Shown: positions 51,655 through 63,662 of the stretch, piece after piece
How positions within the stretch are numbered: the stretch's first letter is position 1
How the letters are laid out: each line of letters starts with the position of its first letter
DNA from: Burkholderiales bacterium
GTDB lineage: Bacteria; Pseudomonadota; Gammaproteobacteria; Burkholderiales; Burkholderiaceae_F
Direction of reading: 5' to 3'
Assembly: GCA_020248865.1 (NCBI GenBank)
Contig: JADCGS010000012.1
Span: 1 to 64,000, forward strand
Length of the DNA: 64,000 bases
The notes under the pieces: generated by a model
The model's database searches: none
What the model was told of the DNA's origin: nothing
Seen by the model: only the letters and a program-made list of their open reading frames with translations
Program-made: the position numbers and the translations under genes

Positions 51655-53142
51655 CTAGCCGCCGAGCGTCTTGATCATCGCATTGGCGCACAGCGCCAGC
51701 AGGTACTGCGGCACGATGCCCAGCACGATCACGGCCAGGCCGTTGGCCGACAGCGCGATCCGCATGTCGGGGGCGGCCACCAGCGGACGCAGGTCCGACG
51801 GTTCCTCGAAGTACATCGTCTTGACCACCCGCAGGTAGTAGTACGCGCCGATCAGCGAGAACCCGATCGCGATGATCGCCAGCCACAGCATCCCGGTGGT
51901 GATGCCGTTGCCGAGCAGCGCCTGCAGCACGACCAGCTTGGCATAGAAGCCCATGGTGGGCGGTATGCCCGCCAGCGAAAACATCATCAGCAGCATGACG
52001 AAGGCAAACCACGGGCTGCGCTTGTTCAGGCCGCGCAGGTCGGCGATCTGCTCGGCCTCGAAGCCCTGCCGCGCCAGCAGCAGGATGATGCCGAAGGTGC
52101 CGAGCGTGGTCAGCGCATAGGTGATCACGTAGAACATGGCCGCGCTGTAGGCATTGACCGTGCTCATGGTGCTGCCCCCGACCACGCCGGAGAGCATGGC
52201 CAGCAGCATGAAGCCCATCTGCGCGATGGTCGAGTACGCGAGCATGCGCTTCAGGTTGGTCTGCGCCACCGCGGTCAGGTTGCCGATCACCAGCGAGCCC
52301 ACCGCCAGCACGATCAGCATCTTCTGCCAGTCGACCGCGATGTTGAGCAGGCCCTCGACCAACAGACGGAAGGCGATCGCAAAGGCCGCCAGCTTGGGGG
52401 CGGAGCCGATGAACAGCGTTACCGGCGTCGGCGCGCCGTGATAGACGTCCGGCACCCACATGTGGAACGGCACCACGCCGAGCTTGAAGGCCAGGCCGGC
52501 GACCACGAACACCGTGCCCAGAACCAGCGCGGCGCGGCTGGCCACCTGCCCGCTGGCGATGTTGCGCGCCAGCTCGTTGATGTCGAGCGTGCCGGTGGCC
52601 CCGTAGAGCATCGACATGCCGTACAGCAGGAAACCCGAGGCGAGCGCGCCGAGGACAAAGTACTTCATCGCCGCCTCGGTGGCGCGCGCGTCGTCGCGCC
52701 GTAACGCGATCAGCGAGTACAACGACAGCGCCTGCAGCTCCAGCCCGAGGTAGATGACGAGCAGATTGTTGGCGGAGATCATGACGAAGATGCCGAGCAG
52801 GCAGAACAGCGCCAGCGCGAACAATTCGCCCTTCCAGATGCCACGGTCGCGTGCGTAGCCCTGCGCGTAGACCAGCATGGTGGCCACGCACAGTGCGCTG
52901 AAGATCTTCAGCACGCTGGCCATCGGATCGGTGACGTACATGCCGCCAAAGGCGTACTGCACGAGATCGTTGGCAAAGAAGAACCAGCAGATGGCCGCCA
53001 CCAGCACCAGCGCGGCCAGGGTCAGGCCGTAGGTCAGGTTGCGCCGCTCGTCAGGGATGAAAAGATCCGCCAGCAGGATGAAGCAGGCGCAGGCCAGCAG
53101 CGCAATCTCGGGCGCGGCGGCAAAGAGGTTAAGCGATTCCAT
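51655..53142 (-). CDS. nuoN: NADH-quinone oxidoreductase subunit N
   Basis: Membrane proton-pumping subunit of complex I, 495 residues and about 14 membrane helices. Family features: [60 protein letters not shown] with the conserved lysines, and [18 protein letters not shown]. The start overlaps no gene, and the nuoM stop codon lies 19 bp upstream. Confidence 0.97.
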   Translation of the reverse strand: MESLNLFAAAPEIALLACACFILLADLFIPDERRNLTYGLTLAALVLVAAICWFFFANDLVQYAFGGMYVTDPMASVLKIFSALCVATMLVYAQGYARDRGIWKGELFALALFCLLGIFVMISANNLLVIYLGLELQALSLYSLIALRRDDARATEAAMKYFVLGALASGFLLYGMSMLYGATGTLDINELARNIASGQVASRAALVLGTVFVVAGLAFKLGVVPFHMWVPDVYHGAPTPVTLFIGSAPKLAAFAIAFRLLVEGLLNIAVDWQKMLIVLAVGSLVIGNLTAVAQTNLKRMLAYSTIAQMGFMLLAMLSGVVGGSTMSTVNAYSAAMFYVITYALTTLGTFGIILLLARQGFEAEQIADLRGLNKRSPWFAFVMLLMMFSLAGIPPTMGFYAKLVVLQALLGNGITTGMLWLAIIAIGFSLIGAYYYLRVVKTMYFEEPSDLRPLVAAPDMRIALSANGLAVIVLGIVPQYLLALCANAMIKTLGG

Positions 53143-53161
53143 GGGCGTCCCGGCCTCGACT

Positions 53162-54667
53162 TCACTGCTGCGCTGCGACCGCGGCCGGCAGCTTGGATTG
53201 CGCCACGTGCTGCAGCAGCTCGGCCACCGACACGTGCATCAGGTCGGTGAAGGGCTTCGGATACAGCCCCATGGCCAGCACGCAGGCCGCCAGCAGGCAG
53301 AGCGCCAGCGCCTCGCGGCCGTTGATGTCGGTGAGCTCGCGCACCCGCTCGTTGGCGATGTCGCCGAAGATCACGCGCTTGTACATCCACAGCGAATAGG
53401 CCGCCCCGAGAATCAGGGTGGTGGCGGCGATGGCGCCGATCCAGAAGTTGTACTTGACCGCGCCGAGGATGACGTAGAACTCGCCGACGAAGCCGCTGGT
53501 GGCCGGCAGACCGCAGTTGGCCATTGCGAACAGCATCATGAAGGCGGCGAACTTCGGCATCGTGTTGACCACGCCGCCGTAGTCGGCGATGTCGCGGCTG
53601 TGCATGCGGTCGTACATCACGCCGATGCACAGGAACATGGCGCCCGAGATGAAGCCGTGGCTCACCATCTGCACGATCGCGCCCTCGACGCCGATCTGGT
53701 TGAAGATGAAGAAACCGAGCGTGACGAAGCCCATGTGGGCGATCGAACTGTAGGCCACCAGCTTCTTCATGTCGGTCTGCACCAGCGCCACGAAGCCGAT
53801 GTAGACCACCGCAATCAGCGACAGGGCGATGATGAACCAGGCCAGCTCCTGCGCCGCGTCGGGCGTGATCGGCAGGGAGAAGCGCAGGAAGCCGTAGGCG
53901 CCGAGTTTCAGCATGATCGCCGCCAGCACGATCGAGCCGCCGGTGGGCGCCTCGACGTGCGCGTCCGGCAGCCAGGTGTGGACCGGCCACATCGGCACCT
54001 TGACCGCAAAGGCGGCAAAGAAGGCGAGGAAAAGCAGCACCTGCGCCGTGAGCCCGATCTTCACGTGGTGCCAGGCAAACAGGTCGAAGCTGCCGCCGCT
54101 CACGTAGTACAGGTAGATGAGCGCAATCAGCATCAGCAGCGAGCCGGCCAGCGTGTACAGGAAAAACTTGAACGCCGCGTAGACCCGGTTCGGACCGCCC
54201 CAGACGCCGATGATCACGTACATCGGGATCAGGGTGGCCTCGAAGAAAACGTAGAAAAGCAGCGCGTCGGCAGCCGAGAACACGCCGATCATCAGCCCCG
54301 ACAGGATCAGGAAGGCGGCCATGTACTGCGCCACCTTGTCGGTGATCACCTGCCAGCCGGCAATCACCACGATGACCGTGATGAATGCGGTCAGCAGCAC
54401 GAACCACACCGAAATGCCGTCCACGCCGAGGTGATAGTGGGCGTTCAGGCGCTCGATCCAGACCGCCTTCTCGACGAACTGCAGATCGGCGGTGCCCGGA
54501 TCGAAGCCGGTGTACAGCGGCAGAGTGACGAGCAGGCCAAGCAGGCTGCCGGCCAGGGCCACGGTGCGTACGACGTCGGCGCTGCGGTCGCGGCCGACCG
54601 CGAGGATCAGGGCGCCGGTGGCAATTGGAATCCAGATCGCCAGACTGAGCCAGGGTGTTGCGTTCAT
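53162..54667 (-). CDS. nuoM: NADH-quinone oxidoreductase subunit M
   Basis: Proton-pumping subunit, 501 residues. Conserved regions: [27 protein letters not shown] with the key glutamate, [47 protein letters not shown], and [19 protein letters not shown]. It lies 25 bp after nuoL. Confidence 0.97.
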   Translation of the reverse strand: MNATPWLSLAIWIPIATGALILAVGRDRSADVVRTVALAGSLLGLLVTLPLYTGFDPGTADLQFVEKAVWIERLNAHYHLGVDGISVWFVLLTAFITVIVVIAGWQVITDKVAQYMAAFLILSGLMIGVFSAADALLFYVFFEATLIPMYVIIGVWGGPNRVYAAFKFFLYTLAGSLLMLIALIYLYYVSGGSFDLFAWHHVKIGLTAQVLLFLAFFAAFAVKVPMWPVHTWLPDAHVEAPTGGSIVLAAIMLKLGAYGFLRFSLPITPDAAQELAWFIIALSLIAVVYIGFVALVQTDMKKLVAYSSIAHMGFVTLGFFIFNQIGVEGAIVQMVSHGFISGAMFLCIGVMYDRMHSRDIADYGGVVNTMPKFAAFMMLFAMANCGLPATSGFVGEFYVILGAVKYNFWIGAIAATTLILGAAYSLWMYKRVIFGDIANERVRELTDINGREALALCLLAACVLAMGLYPKPFTDLMHVSVAELLQHVAQSKLPAAVAAQQ

Positions 54668-54692
54668 TATCTTTGTCTGCCCGCGGCGTCGT

Positions 54693-56726
54693 TCAGCGCG
54701 TCAGGGTTGGCCACACGTAGGGCAGGGTCAGGAAGAAGAACAGCACGACCGCAACGCCGGCGAGCATGGCAAATGCGTAGTGATAGATGTAGCCGGACTG
54801 GATCAGGCGCGATACGCCGGCAATCCAGCCCACCAGCCGCGCCGACCCGTTGACGGCCAGGCCGTCGATCAGCGCCTGGTCGCCGCCCCTCCACAGGCCC
54901 CAGCCGATCTTGCGCGCGCCGCCGGCGAACACCACCTCGTTGATGCGGTCCATGTAGTACTTGTTGTCGAGCAGGCGATACAGCCCGCCAAAACGGCTCT
55001 TGATGGCCGCAGGGATGTCGGGCCGCCGCATGTAGAAGAACCACGCCAGCCCGACTCCGGCGAGCATCAGCAGGAACGGTGCACTGACGACGCCGTGCAG
55101 CCCCATGGCCACCGGCCCGTGGAAGAACTCGCGCAGGTGGGCCATCGCCGGGTGCGCGGCGGCGTCCACGAAGATGACGTTCTCGAAGTACTTGCCGAAC
55201 AGCATCGCGTCGATCGCCACGAAGCCGATCACCAGCGACGGAATCGCCAGCAGGACCAGCGGGATCGTGACCACCGCGGGGGACTCGTGCGGCCTCTCAC
55301 CCCGCCCCAGACCGTGATGGTGCCCGTCGTGCCCGTGGTCATCGTCCGCATGGGCGTCGTGGTGCGGCTGCTCGCGCCCCCAGCGCTGCGCTCCATGGAA
55401 CACCAGGAAGTACATGCGGAACGAGTAAAACGCGGTGACGAACACGCCCAGCAGCACCGCGACGTAGGCGAAGCCCGCACCCGGCACGTTGGCCGCCGCG
55501 GTGGCGATGATGATGCTGTCCTTCGAGTAGAAGCCCGACAGGAACGGCGTGCCGATCAGCGCCAGCGAACCGACGAGCGAGGTAATCCAGGTGACCGGCA
55601 TGTACTTGCGCAGCCCCCCCATGTTGCGGATGTCCTGGTCGTGGTGCATGCCCATGATGACCGAGCCTGCGGCCAGGAACAGCAGCGCCTTGAAGAAAGC
55701 GTGCGTCATCAGGTGGAAGATCGCCACCGAGTAGGCCGAGGCGCCCAGCGCCACCGTCATGTAGCCCAGTTGCGACAGCGTGGAGTAAGCCACCACGCGC
55801 TTGATGTCGTTCTGGATGATGCCCAGAAAGCCCATGAACAGCGCGGTGATCGCCCCCACCACGATCACGAACCCGAGCGCCGCCGTCGACAGCTCGAACA
55901 GCGGCGACATGCGTGCGACCATGAAGATCCCGGCCGTCACCATCGTGGCCGCATGAATCAGCGCCGAGATCGGCGTGGGCCCCTCCATCGAGTCCGGCAG
56001 CCAGACGTGCAGCGGGAACTGCGCGCTCTTGCCCATGGCGCCGATGAACAGGCAGATGCAGATGACGGTGATCAGCAGCCAGTCGGTGCCGGGCAGCGTC
56101 TGCGCGGCCAGTTGCTGCGCCGCCTTGAACACGGTGGCGTAGTCGAGCGAGCCGACGTAGGCGTAGACCAGGCCGATGCCGAGGATGAAGCCGAAGTCGC
56201 CCACCCGGTTGACCAGGAAGGCCTTCAGGTTGGCGTAAATGGCCGTCGGCCGCTTGTACCAGAAGCCGATCAGCAGGTACGACACCAGGCCCACCGCTTC
56301 CCAGCCGAAGAACAGCTGCAGGAAGTTGTTGCTCATCACCAGCATCAGCATGCTGAAGGTGAACAGCGAGATGTAGGCGAAGAACCGCTGGTAGCCCGGA
56401 TCGTCCTTCATGTAGCCGATGGTGTAGACGTGCACCATCAGCGAGACGAAGGTCACCACCAGCATCATGGTGGCGGTCAGCGAGTCGATCAGGAAACCGA
56501 CCGCCAGCGTCATGTCGCCGACCGTGGCCCAGGTGTATACGTTGCCGTTGAAGGTGTTGCCGGCCATCACGTCCTGCCACACCACCGCCGAGGCAATGGT
56601 CGACACCAGCACGCCGAAAATGGTCACGGTGTGCGCCCCGGCACGGCCGAGCAGCTTGCCGAACAGGCCGGCGAGGATCGCGCCGACCAGCGGGGCCAGC
56701 GGAACCAGCAGGTAGATCTTCTGCAT
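54693..56726 (-). CDS. nuoL: NADH-quinone oxidoreductase subunit L
   Basis: The largest proton-pumping subunit, about 677 residues, with the long lateral helix at the C-terminal end. Motifs: NNFLQLFFGWEAVGLVSYLLIGFW, GKSAQFPLHVWLPDSMEGPTPISALIHAATMVTAG, and KRVVAYSTLSQLGYMTVALG. Around residues 435-465 is an inserted loop rich in His and Asp (HHDAHADDDHGHDGHHHG). ATG 56726 (MQKIYLLVPLAPLVGAI) is chosen; GTG 56735 is also open. Confidence 0.97.
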   Translation of the reverse strand: MQKIYLLVPLAPLVGAILAGLFGKLLGRAGAHTVTIFGVLVSTIASAVVWQDVMAGNTFNGNVYTWATVGDMTLAVGFLIDSLTATMMLVVTFVSLMVHVYTIGYMKDDPGYQRFFAYISLFTFSMLMLVMSNNFLQLFFGWEAVGLVSYLLIGFWYKRPTAIYANLKAFLVNRVGDFGFILGIGLVYAYVGSLDYATVFKAAQQLAAQTLPGTDWLLITVICICLFIGAMGKSAQFPLHVWLPDSMEGPTPISALIHAATMVTAGIFMVARMSPLFELSTAALGFVIVVGAITALFMGFLGIIQNDIKRVVAYSTLSQLGYMTVALGASAYSVAIFHLMTHAFFKALLFLAAGSVIMGMHHDQDIRNMGGLRKYMPVTWITSLVGSLALIGTPFLSGFYSKDSIIIATAAANVPGAGFAYVAVLLGVFVTAFYSFRMYFLVFHGAQRWGREQPHHDAHADDDHGHDGHHHGLGRGERPHESPAVVTIPLVLLAIPSLVIGFVAIDAMLFGKYFENVIFVDAAAHPAMAHLREFFHGPVAMGLHGVVSAPFLLMLAGVGLAWFFYMRRPDIPAAIKSRFGGLYRLLDNKYYMDRINEVVFAGGARKIGWGLWRGGDQALIDGLAVNGSARLVGWIAGVSRLIQSGYIYHYAFAMLAGVAVVLFFFLTLPYVWPTLTR

Positions 56727-56739
56727 CGCGGTCACGCCA

Positions 56740-57045
56740 CTACCCCTTCAGCGCATCGAGCTCGTCGACATTGATCGTCGACAGGTTGCGGAACAGCACC
56801 ACCAGGATGGCCAGGCCGATTGCCGCCTCCGCCGCCGCCACCGTCAGGATGAAGAACACGAAGACCTGTCCGTGGTAGTCGCCCAGGTAGTGCGAAAAGG
56901 CGATGAAGTTGATGTTGACCGCCAGCAGCATCAGTTCGATGGCCATCAGCAGCACGATCAGGTTGCGGCGGTTCAGGAAGATGCCGATCACGCTGATCGC
57001 AAAGAGCAGCGCGCCTACACCCAGGTACCACGACAGCGGAATCAC
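56740..57045 (-). CDS. nuoK: NADH-quinone oxidoreductase subunit K
   Basis: A 101-residue subunit with three membrane helices. The second carries the conserved glutamate in [23 protein letters not shown] and the third in [25 protein letters not shown]. The start is GTG 57045, overlapping the nuoJ stop codon (GTGA). Confidence 0.97.
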   Translation of the reverse strand: MIPLSWYLGVGALLFAISVIGIFLNRRNLIVLLMAIELMLLAVNINFIAFSHYLGDYHGQVFVFFILTVAAAEAAIGLAILVVLFRNLSTINVDELDALKG

Positions 57046-57701
57046 TTCGTCCCACTCCCTGCGTCACTTTCCGGAGCCGGCGCCACGCCGCCCCGGTCCT
57101 GGCGCGCGTCGGCCTCGGCCGCCATGCTGACCAGGCGCACCCGGTCCTCGCGCCGCACCTGCACCTGCTTGGACGGGCTCTGGTACTTACTGTCCTTGCG
57201 CTGGCGCAGGGTCAGCGCGATGGCGCTGACGATGGCCACCAGCAGCAGGCAGCCCGCGATCTGCAGCGGGTAAACGTACTCGCTGAAGGTCAGCAGGCCC
57301 AGTTGCTCGATGTTGTTGTGCTGGGCGATGCCCGGGCCCGGTTCGCGCATGGCCTGCCACTCGCCCTGCGACAGCACCAGCCACAGTTGCAGCACGATCA
57401 CCGCCGCGACGATGACGGCCAGCGGCAGGCTCTTCCAGAATCCCTGCCGCAGGCGGTCGACGTTGATGTCGAGCATCATCACCACGAACAGGAACAGCAC
57501 CATCACCGCGCCCACGTACACCAGCACCAGCGCGATGGCGAGAAACTCCGCCTTCAGCAGCATCCAAAGGCAGGCAGCGGTAAAGAAGGCCAGCACGAGA
57601 TAGAGCACCGCGTGCACCGGGTTGCGCGCCGTGATCACCCGCACGGCCGCAAACAGCAGCACCGAGGAGAAGGCGAAGAACAGTAGGGTCTTGGCGTCCA
57701 T
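57042..57701 (-). CDS. nuoJ: NADH-quinone oxidoreductase subunit J
   Basis: A 219-residue subunit with five membrane helices. The third includes [21 protein letters not shown], the family signature. The C-terminal ~50 residues form a charged cytoplasmic tail. The gap to nuoI (57702-57855, 154 bp) is the widest inside this operon and includes a perfect CGGCGGC/GCCGCCG hairpin at 57806-57822. Confidence 0.96.
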   Translation of the reverse strand: MDAKTLLFFAFSSVLLFAAVRVITARNPVHAVLYLVLAFFTAACLWMLLKAEFLAIALVLVYVGAVMVLFLFVVMMLDINVDRLRQGFWKSLPLAVIVAAVIVLQLWLVLSQGEWQAMREPGPGIAQHNNIEQLGLLTFSEYVYPLQIAGCLLLVAIVSAIALTLRQRKDSKYQSPSKQVQVRREDRVRLVSMAAEADARQDRGGVAPAPESDAGSGTK

Positions 57702-57855
57702 TTGCTTAGCAGGTCCGCGGCGCGGGATTCAGGTCTGCGGGCAGCGCTCGATCCGCCCCTGCCGAACCCACTGTCCTCGCCGTCCCTCGGTTGTTTCCAA
57801 TCGTTCGGCGGCTGCGCCGCCGGGGTTCACCATCTCCCGGATGCCTGATCCGGCC

Positions 57856-58344
57856 CTACCGGTACTTCGCATCGGCCGTGCGTGCGACCGCGATCTCTTT
57901 CTCGTAGCGGTCACCGACCGCCAGCAGCATGTCCTTGGTGAAATACAGGTCGCCGCGCTTTTCGCCGTGGTACTCCAGGATCCCGGTCTCGACGATCGAG
58001 TCCACCGGGCAGCTCTCCTCGCAGAAGCCGCAGTAGATGCACTTGGTCAGGTCGATGTCGTAGCGCGAGGTGCGGCGCGTGCCGTCTTCGCGCACCGTGC
58101 TCTCGATGGTGATGGCCAGCGCCGGGCAGACCGCCTCGCACAGCTTGCAGGCAATGCAGCGTTCCTCGCCGTTGTCGTAGCGGCGCAGGGCGTGCAGCCC
58201 GCGGAAGCGCGGCGAAAGAGGCGTCTTCTCCTCCGGGTACTGCACCGTGATCTTGCGGGCGAAGAAATAGCGGCCCGTCAGGGCCATCCCCTTCACCAGC
58301 TCCTTCAGCAGCAGCGAGCCGAAGAACTCGTTGATCGCACCCAT
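57856..58344 (-). CDS. nuoI: NADH-quinone oxidoreductase subunit I
   Basis: A 162-residue peripheral subunit holding two [4Fe-4S] clusters (N6a, N6b). Motifs are [12 protein letters not shown] (about 73-84) and [12 protein letters not shown] (about 112-123), with the N-terminal amphipathic helix [22 protein letters not shown]. It lies 21 bp after nuoH. Confidence 0.97.
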   Translation of the reverse strand: MGAINEFFGSLLLKELVKGMALTGRYFFARKITVQYPEEKTPLSPRFRGLHALRRYDNGEERCIACKLCEAVCPALAITIESTVREDGTRRTSRYDIDLTKCIYCGFCEESCPVDSIVETGILEYHGEKRGDLYFTKDMLLAVGDRYEKEIAVARTADAKYR

Positions 58345-58365
58345 TTTTCGTCCAGCGTCCTGCGT

Positions 58366-59523
58366 CTAGCGTCCAGCGTTCACCGTCGGGCCAGCCGGGG
58401 TCGCACCCGACGCCTGACGCTCGACGCTCGACGATTTCCAGATGTTCCACGGCGTCTGCATCCAAACCGCCACCACGACCAGCCACACGAGCGTGATCGG
58501 GATGAAGACCTTCCAGCCGAGCCGCATGATCTGGTCGTAGCGATAGCGCGGAAAGCTGGCGCGGAACCAGATGAACAGAGAGACGACGATGAAGGTCTTG
58601 AAGACCAGCCAGAACCAGTTGGAGGCGCTGTCGATCCAGCCGGGGAAGTCCACCCCAAGCAGCAGCTCCAGGTTGAGCGGCGCCTGCCAGCCGCCGAGAA
58701 ACAGCACCACCGCCAGCGCCGACAGCAGGATCATGTTGGCGTACTCGGCGAGAAAGAAGATGGCGAAGCTCATGCCCGAGTACTCGACCATGTGGCCGGC
58801 CACGATCTCGCTCTCGCCTTCGACCACGTCGAACGGATGGCGGTTGGTCTCGGCTACCGAGCTGATCACGTAGATCACGAACAAGGGCAGCAGCGGCAGC
58901 CAGTTCCACGAGAACATGTTCCAGCCGCGGTCGGCAAACCACCCGCGCATCTGGCCTTCGACGATGCCGGTCATGTTGAGCGTGCCAGCCACCAGCAGCA
59001 CGGTCACCAGCACGAAGCCGACCGCCAGCTCGTAACTGACCATCTGCGCCGAGGCGCGCATGGCGCCGAGGAAGGAATACTTCGAGTTCGACGCCCAGCC
59101 GGCGATGATCACGCCGTAGACACCGACCGAGGTGATGGCCAGCACGAACAGCAGGCCGGCGTTGATGTCCGCCAGGACGATGCCGGGGCCGAAGGGCATC
59201 ACCGCCCAGGCGGCCAGCGCCGGCATCATGATGACCACGGGCGCGAGGAAGAACAGCGCCTTGTCCGCCTGCGACGGCGTGATCACTTCCTTGAAGATGA
59301 GTTTGACCGCATCGGCGATCGGCTGCAGCAGGCCGAAAGGCCCCACCCGGTTCGGACCGACGCGGATATGCATCCAGCCGATCATCTTGCGTTCCCAGTA
59401 GGTCAGATAGGCCACGCTGAGCAGGATCGGCAGCGTGATGGCCACAATGCCCACGAGTGCGGCCACCACCGGGTACGCCGGCCCCAGCGCCTGCTGCCAG
59501 TAGGCGAGCGTCAGGGCCTCCAT
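58366..59523 (-). CDS. nuoH: NADH-quinone oxidoreductase subunit H
   Basis: A 385-residue membrane subunit forming part of the quinone site. Conserved regions: [63 protein letters not shown] and [27 protein letters not shown]. Start ATG 59523 overlaps the nuoG stop codon. The last ~20 residues ([21 protein letters not shown]) are an unusual tail. Confidence 0.97.
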   Translation of the reverse strand: MEALTLAYWQQALGPAYPVVAALVGIVAITLPILLSVAYLTYWERKMIGWMHIRVGPNRVGPFGLLQPIADAVKLIFKEVITPSQADKALFFLAPVVIMMPALAAWAVMPFGPGIVLADINAGLLFVLAITSVGVYGVIIAGWASNSKYSFLGAMRASAQMVSYELAVGFVLVTVLLVAGTLNMTGIVEGQMRGWFADRGWNMFSWNWLPLLPLFVIYVISSVAETNRHPFDVVEGESEIVAGHMVEYSGMSFAIFFLAEYANMILLSALAVVLFLGGWQAPLNLELLLGVDFPGWIDSASNWFWLVFKTFIVVSLFIWFRASFPRYRYDQIMRLGWKVFIPITLVWLVVVAVWMQTPWNIWKSSSVERQASGATPAGPTVNAGR

Positions 59524-61835
59524 CAGGCGCGCTCCAGGCGGATGGCGCCGAACATCGCACCCAGCGTGCTGGTGGCGGCGTGCCCGGCGGGCACGCGCAC
59601 CACGCCATCGGGCAGGCGGTCGTCGAGCGCGGCCTCCAGCAGCGCGCTGCCACCGGCCTGCAGGGCGCGCACCTTGTCGCCGGGGTTGACGCCGAACTGC
59701 GCCAGCGTGCGCGCATTGGCGCTGGCCGCCGGCGCGCGCGCGTCCACGGTCTGCTGCAGGGGCGCCGAACGGCGTACCACCGCGTCGCTGAAGTAGACCG
59801 GCACGTCGGCCAGCCGCTGTATCCCCTCGGGGGCGCGCGGCGCGGCGATTTCGACTGCGGTGCCGTTGTCCAGCCGCCCCGCCGCGGCCGGCAGCTCGGC
59901 GCGTACCGCCTCCGGAGTCTCGTAGTCGAAGCCGGCGAGATCGAGCTGCGAGCCGAGCACCCGCAGGACCTTCCAGCCCGGGCGGGCCTCGCCAAGCGGC
60001 CGCACGGCGCCATTGAAGGTCTGCACCCGGCCTTCGCAATTGACGAAGGTGCCGGAAGTCTCCAGCGACGGCGCGATCGGCAGGATGGCGTCGGCGTACT
60101 CCATCGCGCCATTGCGATACGGCGAGAACGCGATGACGGTCTGCGCCGCCGCCAGCGCCTTCATGGTGGCCGCCGGATCGGCCGTGTCGTACTCCGGCTC
60201 GAGGTTCCAGAGCAGCATTGCCTGGCGCGGCGAATCGAGCATGGCGCGGGCATTCAGTCCGCCCTGAACCGGCAGCGCATCGACCAGATGGGCGCCCACA
60301 CTGTTGGCCGCCTCGCCCAGCACACCCAGCACCGCCCCGGTGGCCTGCGCGATCCACTGCGCCAGCGCGTGAACCTGCGAGGCCTGCGGCGCCTGCACCG
60401 CGGCGTTGCCCAGCCACACGGCCTTGCGCTGTCCCGACAGCAGGCTGCTCGCAACGGCCTGCGCCGCCGAGCTGGCCGCCACCCCCAACACCGGTGCCGC
60501 CAGGCCGCGGGCGGTCGCGATCGCCGTTGCGATCTGCGCCAACGCCTGCGGCCAGGCATCGGGGGCGGCCAGCAGTTCGGCCGCCAGCGGCATCAGCAGC
60601 GGGTCGCCCGCGCCCTGCACCACGCTGACCTGGCAGCCGCGCTTGGCCGCCGCACGAACGCGCGCAGCCACCAGCGGATGGTCCTTGCGCAGGAACGAGC
60701 CGATCACGAGCAGCCGGTCGAGCTGGTTGATTTCGGCAACCTTCATCCCCAGCCAGGGCGCACCTTGCCGCTTGCCGTCGGCGGAAAAGTCGCTGTGCCG
60801 CAGGCGGTGATCGATGTTGTCGCTGCCCAGGCCGCGCAGCAGGCGCGCGAGCAGGTGCAGTTCCTCGAGCGGGCTGCCCGCCGAAGCGAGCGCGCCGATC
60901 GCGGCAGCGCCGCTGTCGCGCCGGATGCTGCCGAGCGCGTGGACCACGTAGTCGAGGGCATCGCTCCAGTCGACTTCCTTCCACACGCCGCCCTGCTTGA
61001 GCATCGGCCGGGTGAGGCGGTCCGGCGCGTACAGGCCCTCGTAGCCGAACCGGTCGCGGTCCGACAGCCAGCACTCGTTGAGCTCTTCGTTCTCCAGCGG
61101 CAGCACGCGCAGCACCCGGTGGTTCTTCACCTGCACGATGAGATTGCTGCCGAGCGAGTCGTGCGGGCTCACGCTCTTGCGGCGCGACAGCTCCCAGGTA
61201 CGCGCCTCGTAGCGGAACGGCTTGCTCGTGAGCGCGCCGACCGGGCACAGGTCGATCATGTTGCCGCTCAACTCGTGGTCGACCGTCTTGTCGACGAACG
61301 ACAGGATCTGCGAGTGCTCGCCGCGCCCGGCCATGCCCAGTTCCATCTGGCCGGCGATCTCCTGGCCAAAGCGCACGCAGCGCGTGCAGTGGATGCAGCG
61401 AGTCATCTCCTCGGCCGAGATCAGCGGGCCCAGGCTCTTGTGAAAGACGACGCGCTTGGGCAGGTCGTAGCGGCTGCTGGAGCCGCCGTAGCCCACGGCA
61501 AGGTCCTGCAACTGGCACTCGCCGCCCTGATCGCAGATCGGGCAATCGAGCGGGTGGTTGATGAGAAGGAACTCCATCACCGACTTCTGCGCCTGCTTGG
61601 CGCGGGCCGAGGCGGTGCGCACGATCATCCCCTGCGTCACCGGCGTGGCGCAGGCGGGCAGCGGCTTGGGCGCCTTCTCCACTTCCACCAGGCACATGCG
61701 GCAGTTGGCCGCGATGCTCAGTTTCTTGTGGTAGCAGAAGTGCGGCACGTAGATGTCGAGCTTGGCGGCAGCATCCATCACCATGCTGCCCTCCAGCACC
61801 TCCACCTTCCTGCCGTCGATTTCTACTTCGACCAT
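59523..61835 (-). CDS. nuoG: NADH-quinone oxidoreductase subunit G
   Basis: The 770-residue iron-sulfur subunit. It has an N-terminal [2Fe-2S] site ([21 protein letters not shown]), then the [4Fe-4S] sites in [18 protein letters not shown] and [16 protein letters not shown], then a molybdopterin-oxidoreductase-like C-terminal domain without cofactor. The C-terminal half is Ala-rich and more divergent. It begins directly after the nuoF stop codon. Confidence 0.97.
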   Translation of the reverse strand: MVEVEIDGRKVEVLEGSMVMDAAAKLDIYVPHFCYHKKLSIAANCRMCLVEVEKAPKPLPACATPVTQGMIVRTASARAKQAQKSVMEFLLINHPLDCPICDQGGECQLQDLAVGYGGSSSRYDLPKRVVFHKSLGPLISAEEMTRCIHCTRCVRFGQEIAGQMELGMAGRGEHSQILSFVDKTVDHELSGNMIDLCPVGALTSKPFRYEARTWELSRRKSVSPHDSLGSNLIVQVKNHRVLRVLPLENEELNECWLSDRDRFGYEGLYAPDRLTRPMLKQGGVWKEVDWSDALDYVVHALGSIRRDSGAAAIGALASAGSPLEELHLLARLLRGLGSDNIDHRLRHSDFSADGKRQGAPWLGMKVAEINQLDRLLVIGSFLRKDHPLVAARVRAAAKRGCQVSVVQGAGDPLLMPLAAELLAAPDAWPQALAQIATAIATARGLAAPVLGVAASSAAQAVASSLLSGQRKAVWLGNAAVQAPQASQVHALAQWIAQATGAVLGVLGEAANSVGAHLVDALPVQGGLNARAMLDSPRQAMLLWNLEPEYDTADPAATMKALAAAQTVIAFSPYRNGAMEYADAILPIAPSLETSGTFVNCEGRVQTFNGAVRPLGEARPGWKVLRVLGSQLDLAGFDYETPEAVRAELPAAAGRLDNGTAVEIAAPRAPEGIQRLADVPVYFSDAVVRRSAPLQQTVDARAPAASANARTLAQFGVNPGDKVRALQAGGSALLEAALDDRLPDGVVRVPAGHAATSTLGAMFGAIRLERA

Positions 61836-63140
61836 CTAGACGTACTCCGGCACCAGGCAGCGCCCGTGCTCGATGTGGTGTTCGAATTCCTTGCGGAAGT
61901 GCTTGACGAAGGCGCGCACCGGCATGGCGGCGGCATCGCCGAGCGCGCAGATGGTGCGGCCCTGGATGTTATCGGCCACCGAGTTCAGCAGATCGATGTC
62001 CTCGGGCTTGCCCTTGCCGGTCTCGATCCGGTGCACCACGCGATAAAGCCAGCCGGTGCCTTCACGGCACGGCGTGCACTGCCCGCAGCTTTCCTCGTAA
62101 TAGAAGTAGGACAGGCGCTCCAGGCACTTGACCATGCAGCGCGTCTCGTCCATCACGATCACGGCACCGGAGCCCAGCATGGAGCCGGCTTTGGCGATCG
62201 AGTCGTAGTCCATGTCGGTGGCCATCATCAGGTCGCCCGGCAGCACCGGCATCGACGAGCCGCCGGGAATCACGGCCTTGATCTTCCTGCCCCCGCGCAT
62301 GCCGCCGGCGAGCTCCAGCAGCTTGGCGAACGGCGTGCCCAGCGGCACCTCGAAGTTGCCGGGCCGCTCGACGTCGCCCGAGACCGAGAAGATCTTGGTG
62401 CCGCCGTTGTTGGGCCGCCCCAGCGCGAGGAAGGCCTCGCCACCGTGGTTGATGATCCACGGCACGGCGGCAAAAGTCTCGGTGTTGTTGATCGTGGTCG
62501 GCTTGCCGTACAGGCCATAGCTGGCCGGAAACGGCGGCTTGAAGCGCGGCTGGCCCTTCTTGCCCTCCAGCGACTCCAGCAGCGCCGTCTCCTCGCCGCA
62601 GATGTAGGCGCCGTAGCCATGCGCGGCGTAGAGGCTAAACGTGAAGTCCGACCCCATGATGTTCTTGCCCAGGTAGCCGGCGGCGAAGGCCTCGTCGAGC
62701 GCCTCCTGGAAGCGCTCGTACTCGGCCCAGATCTCGCCGTGGATGTAGTTGTAGCCGGCGGAAATGCCCATCGCGTAGGCGGCAATCGCCATGCCCTCGA
62801 TCACGATGTGCGGGTTGTAGCGCAGGATGTCGCGGTCCTTGAACGTTCCGGGCTCGCCCTCGTCCGAATTGCAGACCAGGTACTTCTGCCCCGGAAACTG
62901 GCGCGGCATGAAGCTCCACTTCAGGCCGGTCGGAAAGCCGGCGCCGCCGCGGCCGCGCAGCGCCGACTTCTTGACCTCGGCGATCACCACGTCCTGCGGG
63001 ATCTTCTCGCTCAGGATTTTGCGCAGCGCGCTGTAGCCGCCGCGCGCCTCGTAGTCCTTCAGCCGCCAGTTGGCGCCGTCCAGGCCGGCGAGGATCACCG
63101 GGCTCAAGTGGCGGCCGTGGAAGCAGGTCTGGGCGCTCAT
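61836..63140 (-). CDS. nuoF: NADH-quinone oxidoreductase subunit F
   Basis: The NADH-binding FMN subunit, 434 residues. The NADH/FMN site is [19 protein letters not shown], the FMN region [17 protein letters not shown], and the cluster N3 site [15 protein letters not shown]. The start overlaps the nuoE stop codon (ATGA). Confidence 0.98.
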   Translation of the reverse strand: MSAQTCFHGRHLSPVILAGLDGANWRLKDYEARGGYSALRKILSEKIPQDVVIAEVKKSALRGRGGAGFPTGLKWSFMPRQFPGQKYLVCNSDEGEPGTFKDRDILRYNPHIVIEGMAIAAYAMGISAGYNYIHGEIWAEYERFQEALDEAFAAGYLGKNIMGSDFTFSLYAAHGYGAYICGEETALLESLEGKKGQPRFKPPFPASYGLYGKPTTINNTETFAAVPWIINHGGEAFLALGRPNNGGTKIFSVSGDVERPGNFEVPLGTPFAKLLELAGGMRGGRKIKAVIPGGSSMPVLPGDLMMATDMDYDSIAKAGSMLGSGAVIVMDETRCMVKCLERLSYFYYEESCGQCTPCREGTGWLYRVVHRIETGKGKPEDIDLLNSVADNIQGRTICALGDAAAMPVRAFVKHFRKEFEHHIEHGRCLVPEYV

Positions 63141-63652
63141 GACGACCCCGCCGGCCTGAGTTCGTCGATCAGCGCGTCGAGCTTGTCGTTGCTCATGAAA
63201 CTGCACATGCGGTGGTTGTCGACCAGCAGCACCGGCGCGTCGCCGCAGGCGCCCAGGCACTCGCCTTCCTTCAGGGTGAAGGCGCCGTCGGCGGTGGTCT
63301 CGTTGAAGCCCACCCCGAGCTTGTCCTGCAGGTGCCTGGCGGCGCGGTTCGCGCCCGACAGCGCGCACGGCAGGTTGGTGCAAAGAGTGATCTTGTGGCG
63401 GCCGGTAGGCGCCAGGTTGTACATCGTGTAGAAGCTCGCGACCTCGTACACCGCGATCGCCGGCATCTGCAGGACGTCGGCGATCTCCTGCATCAGCTCC
63501 TTGCTGAGCCAGCCGCGCTCGGACTGGGCGATCCGCAGCGCCGCCATGACCGCCGATTGCTTCTGGTCCGCCGGGTACTTGGCGACCTCTCGGTCGATCT
63601 GGCGCAGCGCCGCTTCGGACAGCAGCGAGCCGGGCTTCAGGACTGCACTCAT
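63137..63652 (-). CDS. nuoE: NADH-quinone oxidoreductase subunit E
   Basis: A 171-residue thioredoxin-like [2Fe-2S] subunit (cluster N1a). The four cysteines lie in [11 protein letters not shown] and [12 protein letters not shown], with the helical N-terminal domain before them ([27 protein letters not shown]). ATG 63652 follows the DUF4019-like gene by 10 bp. nuoA to nuoD are not in the window. Confidence 0.97.
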   Translation of the reverse strand: MSAVLKPGSLLSEAALRQIDREVAKYPADQKQSAVMAALRIAQSERGWLSKELMQEIADVLQMPAIAVYEVASFYTMYNLAPTGRHKITLCTNLPCALSGANRAARHLQDKLGVGFNETTADGAFTLKEGECLGACGDAPVLLVDNHRMCSFMSNDKLDALIDELRPAGSS

Positions 63653-63662
63653 GATGTGCTTC

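Noticed and set aside
59457-63431. 1,324-codon plus-strand open frame across the nuo genes
   Set aside because: It lies antisense to nuoE, nuoF and nuoG, which are unmistakable; composition is that of a shadow frame.
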